64,000 nucleotides of DNA from contig VAFL01000020.1 of the NCBI GenBank assembly GCA_005768755.1, positions 13,771-77,770 on the forward strand, read 5' to 3'. This document shows, one piece after another, positions 60,859 to 64,000 of this stretch (position 1 is the stretch's first letter; each line of letters starts with the position of its first letter). Both the position numbers and the translations under genes were made by a program. The notes below the pieces were generated by a model, which worked only from the letters and a program-made list of their open reading frames with translations, did no database searches and was not told the DNA's origin. This DNA comes from Paracoccus denitrificans (lineage in GTDB: Bacteria > Pseudomonadota > Alphaproteobacteria > Rhodobacterales > Rhodobacteraceae).

Positions 60859-61991
60859 GTCTGCTCCTCCCCGAAGGCTACTGCGTGGAGCTTTTCCGCG
60901 ACGATCGCAACTTCGGTGGCGTTTGGTTCCCGGCCGCGCACAACCTTCACGAAGTCGCCAATCATCTCGGTCGGCGTGACAGTGGCCCGCCCGCTGCCGA
61001 GCGCCTCGGTCTCCGCCGCGCGATCCTGCCTGGCATAGGCCAGATGGCAAGCATTGGGATAGGTAGCGCGCAGCCGCTTCATCGGATCGATCAGAGGGTT
61101 CTCATCCGTCAGGATGGCCTGGATGAAATCGTCAGACGGCGTTCCTGCCAGAAGATCCGAGAATGCCCCGGTAAGCGAGCGAACCTGCCGGATCGGTCGG
61201 AACGGTACAGTGCGTATCTCGACCCCTTCAGTTTTCAGATCGACGACAGTCATAGATTTTTCGTTTCCTGCCTCGTCGAACCCGAAAGCGAGCGGTGCGC
61301 CGGAGTAACGAATATGGCTCGCGCACACTTCCTGCGGCTTGTGCAAATGTCCCAGTGCAACATAGTCCGCCCCGTCGAAGACATCGGAGAGGACGGTTTC
61401 GATACCCCCGACTCGCGTCAGGGCGCGCTCGGTCTCGCCAACCGCACCCCCCGCGACGAAAGCATGGGCCACGACGACCCAACGCGCGCCATCAGGCACC
61501 TGCCTCCTCGCCGCAGCGATCTGAGCGGCAACGACTTCCGCTGGCGCATTAATGCTTTCATCCCCGAACACCTCGCGTGCGGCGTATTCATAGGAAAAGG
61601 GCAGTGCGGAAAAGGCGATCTCGCCTTGCGCGTCACGCAGCACCAGCGGCGCCTCTATCGCGTCGGCAATCCCGCGCACCAGCACACGAGACGCGGTGGA
61701 AAAGACAGACATTGCCTCGATCCGGTCGCCAGAATCGTGGTTTCCAGAGATCATCACCACAGCGGCTTCGGTCTCCTCCGCCACGCGCTTGAGGAAACGA
61801 TTGAACTGCCGGATCGACGAATTAGGCGGCGAGGCACGGTCAAAAACGTCCCCCGCGATGACAAGAACATCGGCCCGTTCGGCCACAAGCGTTTCAAGGA
61901 TCTGACCCAGGATAACCTCATGATCCTCCTCGAGGCTCAACCCCATGAACTGCCGCCCCAGGTGCAGATCTGCTGTATGAAGTATTCGCAT
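60855..61991 (-). CDS. sbcD: SbcD/Mre11-like exonuclease subunit
   Basis: A 378-residue calcineurin-like nuclease with metal motifs in order: LHTADLHLGRQF, VIAGDVFDRASPP, VMISGNHDSGDR, VVVAHAFVAGG and YVALGHLHKPQ. It is the catalytic partner of SbcC. First gene of the minus-strand operon, divergent from the WYL regulator across an operator at 61999-62032. Confidence 0.93.
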   Translation of the reverse strand: MRILHTADLHLGRQFMGLSLEEDHEVILGQILETLVAERADVLVIAGDVFDRASPPNSSIRQFNRFLKRVAEETEAAVVMISGNHDSGDRIEAMSVFSTASRVLVRGIADAIEAPLVLRDAQGEIAFSALPFSYEYAAREVFGDESINAPAEVVAAQIAAARRQVPDGARWVVVAHAFVAGGAVGETERALTRVGGIETVLSDVFDGADYVALGHLHKPQEVCASHIRYSGAPLAFGFDEAGNEKSMTVVDLKTEGVEIRTVPFRPIRQVRSLTGAFSDLLAGTPSDDFIQAILTDENPLIDPMKRLRATYPNACHLAYARQDRAAETEALGSGRATVTPTEMIGDFVKVVRGREPNATEVAIVAEKLHAVAFGEEQT

Positions 61992-61998
61992 CAGATCA

Positions 61999-62032
61999 GT
62001 CCATTTTCTATACGTATAGTAAATGTATGGAC
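61999..62032. promoter_or_regulatory. Nested palindromic operator between sbcD and the WYL regulator
   Basis: CTATACGTATAG (62008-62019) is a perfect 12-bp palindrome, flanked by GTCCAT (61999-62004) and ATGGAC (62027-62032), themselves inverted repeats with nearly the same centre. It lies 7 bp before sbcD and 31 bp before the WYL gene, a position to repress both. AT-rich spacing is consistent with overlapping promoters. Confidence 0.65.
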
Positions 62033-62063
62033 TTTGCGCGCCGAGTCAAGTACTGCTTCGTGC

Positions 62064-62855
62064 ATGAGCCTGGAAGACCTCAAACACGCGCAACGTGAGC
62101 GAATTTTGTTCCTCGACCAATGCCTGACCTGGAGAGGTCAGGCGAACCGTCGTGACTTGATGGAACGATTCAATATCTCGATGGCACAGGCTGCCGTTGA
62201 CTTTCGAACCTATCTATCGCTGACGGATACTCCGCCAGTCTACGACGCTGGGGAGAAGGCTTACTTCTCGACCGGCGACCACTGCGCATTGACTGAGGCT
62301 GGCCCGGAACAAGTCTTCGAATTGGTTGATGGCAAGGCGACATCGCTTGGCGCGAGCATCCCGCTTCCCACTCGCGTAATGGATCCCACCGTTGTCGCAC
62401 AGCTCTACCGCGCCATGAACGGCGAAAGAGACATCCAGATTACCTACACCTCGATGACAAGCGGCCTCTCCGACCCGCAGTGGATCAGTCCAGTTCATTT
62501 TCATTTTGACGGAGAGGCAATTTATCTCCGCGCCTGGAGCTATAATCACGAGGCGTACCGTGATTATCTCCCAATACGAATAGCGAAAAAAATCGAGATG
62601 ATAACGCGTGAGAGGCCTGCTCCCCTTCCTTTTGACACGGACTGGAACAGTTTCGTCCGCTTGTGGATATGTCCGCGTTCGGGCCTTTCGGATGCGCAGG
62701 CACGCGTTGTGCGGCGGGAATACGGATTTCAGGAGAAAACACATATTGCAGTAAATACTCGAAAGGCGCTCGCGTTTTACGTCATAAGGCGATGGCGCCT
62801 CGATGACGAAAAAGCTCGGCTCGAATTAGATAGGATGGAAGAATTGGACGCGTAA
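62064..62855 (+). CDS. WYL-domain regulator (CapW/BrxR-like)
   Basis: A 263-residue protein with an N-terminal winged HTH (RILFLDQCLTWRGQANRRDLMERFNISMAQAAVDFRTYLSL) and a WYL domain from about residue 120 (RDIQITYTSMTSGLSDPQWISPVHF, IYLRAWSYNHEAYRDYLPIRI), then a C-terminal extension (HIAVNTRKALAFYVIRRW). This layout matches the homodimeric CapW/BrxR repressors that guard phage-defence operons and release on DNA damage or infection. ATG 62064. Divergent from sbcD. Confidence 0.85.
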   Translation: MSLEDLKHAQRERILFLDQCLTWRGQANRRDLMERFNISMAQAAVDFRTYLSLTDTPPVYDAGEKAYFSTGDHCALTEAGPEQVFELVDGKATSLGASIPLPTRVMDPTVVAQLYRAMNGERDIQITYTSMTSGLSDPQWISPVHFHFDGEAIYLRAWSYNHEAYRDYLPIRIAKKIEMITRERPAPLPFDTDWNSFVRLWICPRSGLSDAQARVVRREYGFQEKTHIAVNTRKALAFYVIRRWRLDDEKARLELDRMEELDA

Positions 62856-62989
62856 AGTACGTCCTACGCGAAAACATTGCAAATTCAATGCTGATCAGGC
62901 TGTGATAAGACAGTGGTCCAGAACAAGCGTTGAGGGGGGTGTAAGTTGACTGTCAGTGTTCATAATCCCGATCAGTATATGGCGGCGCT

Positions 62990-64000
62990 TAGGTGTTTGA
63001 TCCCATGGTTTGATGGTGCGATCCTTTCTTGGGAATGGAAGGATGCCCTATGGGACAAGTTCGTCACGGAAGCGCCACGACCACGCACGCCATCCGAGCT
63101 GCAATACAACGATCGCACGCTTCGCTCGCGACGCTGAGCCGAGAGCTGGGCATCAATCCGAAGACGGTGGCGAAGTGGCGCAAGCGGGCCACGGTCGAAG
63201 ACCTGAAGACCGGGCCAAAGGAGCCGTGCTCCACAACAATGAGCGCGGAGGAAGAAGCGATGGTCGTGGCGTTCAGGCGCCACACGCTGCTGCCGCTGGA
63301 CGACTGCCTCTACGCGCTACAACCCTCGATACCACACCTGACGCGCTCGGCCTTGCATCGCTGCCTGCAGCGGCATGGAATATCGCGCCTGCCTGACGTG
63401 GATGGCAACAAGCCGAAACGGCAGCGCTTCAAACGCTATCCGATCGGCTTTTTTCATATCGACATCGCGGAGGTGCAGACCGCCGAAGGCAAGCTGTATC
63501 TCTTTGTGGCGATTGACAGAACCAGCAAGTTCGCCTTTGTCCGCCTTGTCCAGAAGGCCGGCAAGATGGCTGCAGCCCAGTTCCTGCGAGACCTGATTGC
63601 CGCAGTTCCCTACCGGCTTCATAAGGTGCTGACCGACAATGGCATACAGTTCGCAAACCGGAGCTGCGACACGACCGCCTTCGAACACATCTTTGGCCGC
63701 GTGTGCCGCGAGCATGGGATCGAGCACAGGCTGACGAAGGTAAGGCATCCCTGGACGAACGGCCAAGTCGAGCGGATGAACCGCACGATCAAGGAGGCAA
63801 CCGTCAAACGCTTCCATTACGACAATCACGATCAGCTGCGAACGCACCTTGACGACTTCATTGCAGCCTATAACTTCGCCCGCCGGCTCAAGACGCTCAA
63901 TGGCCTCACGCCCTACGAATACATCTGCAAGGTCTGGACTTCAGAGCCAGACAGATTCATCGTCAATCCGATCCACCAGATGCCGGGACTGAACACCTAG
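62990..64000 (+). mobile_element. IS481-family element (right end at window edge)
   Basis: The left end TAGGTGTTTGATCCCATGG (62990-63008) pairs with the complement of the right end, TAGGTGTTCAGTCCC (reading back from 63999), as terminal inverted repeats. Inside is one transposase gene. The transposase stop lies in the right repeat, as in other IS481 elements. The outer flank beyond 64000 is not visible, so target duplication cannot be seen. Confidence 0.75.
63050..64000 (+). CDS. IS481-family transposase
   Basis: A 316-residue transposase: N-terminal HTH (AIQRSHASLATLSRELGINPKTVAKWRKRA), then an rve catalytic core with the Asp in FFHIDIAEVQTAEGK, the Asp in VLTDNGIQFANRS and the Glu in NGQVERMNRTIKEATV. 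ATG 63050 has GGAAGG upstream; an ATG seven codons earlier is also possible. The catalytic triad and the frame are intact, so the copy may be active. Confidence 0.88.
   Translation: MGQVRHGSATTTHAIRAAIQRSHASLATLSRELGINPKTVAKWRKRATVEDLKTGPKEPCSTTMSAEEEAMVVAFRRHTLLPLDDCLYALQPSIPHLTRSALHRCLQRHGISRLPDVDGNKPKRQRFKRYPIGFFHIDIAEVQTAEGKLYLFVAIDRTSKFAFVRLVQKAGKMAAAQFLRDLIAAVPYRLHKVLTDNGIQFANRSCDTTAFEHIFGRVCREHGIEHRLTKVRHPWTNGQVERMNRTIKEATVKRFHYDNHDQLRTHLDDFIAAYNFARRLKTLNGLTPYEYICKVWTSEPDRFIVNPIHQMPGLNT

Overview
The window is high-GC DNA from an alphaproteobacterium. The mixture of conjugation genes, metal-resistance genes and the FabI/DUF3141/phosphotransacetylase/acetate kinase cluster suggests a Rhodobacterales (Paracoccus/Rhodobacter-like) host; this is inferred from gene content, not from a marker gene. 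Most of the window reads as an integrative and conjugative element (ICE) or ICE-derived plasmid carrying layers of cargo. No rRNA, tRNA or CRISPR array was seen.

Backbone, left part (1-6 kb): the 3' end of a probable strawberry-notch-like protein, a toprim protein, a DUF2493 protein, a small membrane protein, an SSB, an XRE regulator with a palindromic operator, and DUF2285 proteins, one of them broken by a single-base frameshift. Two eroded phage-like gene fragments (6.0-6.5 kb) mark a junction.

Cargo 1, copper (6.5-20.9 kb): CueR, a two-HMA copper P-type ATPase, a CopZ-like chaperone and a DUF305 protein around a divergent promoter pair with CueR-type operators. These are followed by a DUF305/beta-propeller protein, a DUF411 protein, a second copper ATPase that has lost its TGE segment through a deletion, a CDF transporter with altered metal-site residues, a multicopper oxidase, two small Cys/His-rich secreted proteins, a membrane-anchored cytochrome c and an orphan ATP-grasp-like protein.

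Backbone, right part (21.3-31.2 kb): a structured leader, an AlpA-like HTH protein, RepA with iteron-like repeats and a DnaA box inside its own gene, ParA, a DNA methyltransferase, an RHH-like protein, DUF2840, a TraF-type peptidase, DUF736, a lytic transglycosylase, a candidate oriT with a TATCCTG nic-like site and palindromic repeats, a relaxase, the TraG coupling protein and a CopG/RHH protein. Trb mating-channel genes would be expected next; they are absent here and may lie beyond the window.

Cargo 2 (31.5-64 kb): an OLD-family nuclease cut short by an IS110-type element; oleate hydratase with a TetR regulator; a UPF0149/SEC-C protein; an eight-gene arsenic operon (ArsR-ArsC fusion, GAPDH, ArsJ, Acr3, ArsC, ArsH, ArsR, MFS); a CYTH protein; a defective IS5-family copy; an HNH protein plus resolvase joined in frame to a truncated DUF1275 gene; the FabI-DUF3141-MaoC/Pta-AckA cluster, in which the DUF3141 protein carries a PhaC-like Cys-Asp-His triad; and an SbcCD operon with a zinc-ribbon ORF, divergent from a WYL-domain regulator across a palindromic operator. 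An IS481-type element closes the window.

The points most worth a second look are the candidate oriT, the iterons inside repA, the WYL/SbcCD/zinc-ribbon locus, the PhaC-like DUF3141 cluster and the group of CueR-type promoters beside a decayed second copper ATPase.
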